A stretch of DNA of 64,000 bases from Staphylococcus condimenti (GTDB taxonomy: Bacteria; Bacillota; Bacilli; Staphylococcales; Staphylococcaceae), in contig NZ_CP015114.1 in assembly GCF_001618885.1 (NCBI RefSeq), positions 2,542,001 to 2,606,000 on the forward strand, given 5' to 3'. Every line of letters starts with the position of its first letter. Within the stretch, counting starts at the first letter, position 1. The position numbers were made by a program, and so were the translations under genes. Below, piece after piece: positions 63,275-64,000 of this stretch. Below the pieces are notes generated by a model, which had not been told where the DNA came from, searched no databases, and saw only the letters and a list, made by a program, of their open reading frames with translations.

Positions 63275-64000
63275 TTACTTTGAAAAACCAAAGAATGATG
63301 AGATAGAAGAGATAATATTATTTGCAACTTTTGCTGTTTGAACAGCGACTTCAACTTTTTTAGGATTTTCTTTGTAGAATTGGTATAAAGATGATGCTGT
63401 TTGATACGTATTGTAATAACTGTTATAAGTATTTTGGATTGTTGTGAAAGCATTCGCAGTTCCGACACTTAAATAAGTAAACGGATACTTAATATAATCG
63501 TAAGTAGTTGATTTATCAGTCAATGTAGGATAAGTAGCTAATGCTTGATTCGTAGATTTTAAATTCTGAGTACCGATTAATGTATTAACAACTTTATCAA
63601 TAATATTTTGATTATTAGAATATAAAGTATAGAAACTTTTAGCTGTTGTATATTTGTTCACTAAACTATTATAGAATCCTGAAACTGAATTATAAGCGCT
63701 ATTATAGTAGTTTTTAACTGAGTTATAGTATTGAGTTGTTGTTGTTGTAAAGCATTGAGAAATTCTTTCCCATGTATTTGGTTGAGTATTTTTTGTTTCT
63801 GGAAGAGCTTCAGGAACTTCTTTTCCTCCAACAGTATCTTCAATACCAGGATTTTCGAATAGAGGTACTGTTGTCATTGGCGGTGCAGGAACATTTTCAG
63901 TATCTACTTTAGGTGGTTTCACATTTTCTTCTTTTTTAGCAGTGTCTGTTGATTCTTCTTTTTTAGCAGTGTCTGTTGATTCTTCTTTTTTTGTAGAGTT
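63275..64000 (-). CDS. Unrecognised Tyr/Asn/Thr-rich protein with KKEESTDTA repeats, N-terminus outside window
   Basis: Open frame continues past 64000 (minus strand), so the start is missing. From the N-terminal side: two tandem KKEESTDTA units, a Pro/Val linker (VKPPKVDTENVPAPP, GGKEVPEALPETK), then about 150 residues rich in Y, N, T, S with heptad-like YYNSVKNYYNSAYNSVSGFYNSL and YNSYYNTYQTASSLYQFY, ending SISSFFGFSK. No LPXTG, no membrane helix and one Cys. The single internal GTG at 63922 is not convincing as start. It looks like a secreted, repetitive surface protein; function unknown. Confidence 0.75.
   Translation of the reverse strand, partial: NSTKKEESTDTAKKEESTDTAKKEENVKPPKVDTENVPAPPMTTVPLFENPGIEDTVGGKEVPEALPETKNTQPNTWERISQCFTTTTTQYYNSVKNYYNSAYNSVSGFYNSLVNKYTTAKSFYTLYSNNQNIIDKVVNTLIGTQNLKSTNQALATYPTLTDKSTTYDYIKYPFTYLSVGTANAFTTIQNTYNSYYNTYQTASSLYQFYKENPKKVEVAVQTAKVANNIISSISSFFGFSK
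63927..63990 (-). repeat. 27-nt tandem repeats coding KKEESTDTA
   Basis: Unit of 27 nt occurs twice exactly (63927-63953 and 63954-63980) and partly at 63981-63990; the array may continue beyond the window. In-frame unit length keeps the protein readable when copy number changes. Confidence 0.85.

Overview
The window reads as a low-GC Firmicute chromosome of the genus Staphylococcus. Gene order and protein sequences match the staphylococcal backbone that runs from yidC through cls, csoR/copZA, rodA, ddl-murF-cshA, acpS-alr-mazEF-rsbUVW-sigB, tex-sprT, an rRNA operon, the ilv-leu operon, tsaE-tsaB-rimI-tsaD, ydiF, rex, scrB and agr to groESL. It is not S. aureus: AgrD carries the core NPCAGYF, RNAIII encodes two delta-haemolysin-like peptides, and CopA has one metal-binding domain. 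The thiolactone pattern suggests the simulans/carnosus side of the genus; that placement is inference.

Layout. 1-3.6 kb: 3' end of a YidC insertase gene, a PaiA-type acetyltransferase, an HD hydrolase and a cardiolipin synthase gene broken by a one-base frameshift. 3.6-7 kb: copper module (csoR, two CopZ-like genes, copA) with two matching operators, then a 46-residue peptide gene. 7-17 kb: cell envelope and RNA genes (rodA, ddl, murF, cshA, three PH-domain membrane proteins, acpS, alr). 17-22 kb: mazEF and rsbUVW-sigB, separated by an ISL3-family insertion sequence with a perfect 8-bp target duplication. 22-25 kb: tex, sprT. 24.9-30.2 kb: promoters P1/P2, tRNA-Leu, tRNA-Gly, 16S and 23S with no 5S gene. 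30.3-41.5 kb (minus): one long branched-chain amino acid operon ilvD-ilvB-ilvH-ilvC-leuABCD-ilvA behind a CodY box and a leader-peptide attenuator. 41.6-47.7 kb: t6A genes, a DnaA-box cluster, an ABC-F gene and rex. 47.7-50.8 kb: TusA-like/YeeE sulfur genes and scrB. 50.8-55.3 kb: agrBDCA, P2/P3, RNAIII and the neighbouring amidohydrolase. 55.5-60.5 kb: an SdrH-like surface protein, MroQ-type protease, groES-groEL under HrcA and probably CtsR. 60.5-64 kb: a small membrane protein, a threonine-aldolase-like enzyme, a NlpA/MetQ-type lipoprotein with a CodY box, and the C-terminal part of an unrecognised Tyr/Asn-rich protein with 27-nt repeats.

The genes form several regulatory circuits visible in the DNA: copper derepression by CsoR; amino-acid control by CodY plus attenuation; general stress via the RsbU-RsbV-RsbW-SigB partner switch with a SigB promoter before rsbV; quorum sensing by agr; heat shock by HrcA/CtsR. 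The least explained pieces are non-coding: the DnaA-box cluster after tsaD, the structured 200 nt between mazF and the IS, the cshA leader with mutually exclusive hairpins, and the ydiF leader in which the Shine-Dalgarno lies 45 nt from the start codon across a hairpin.
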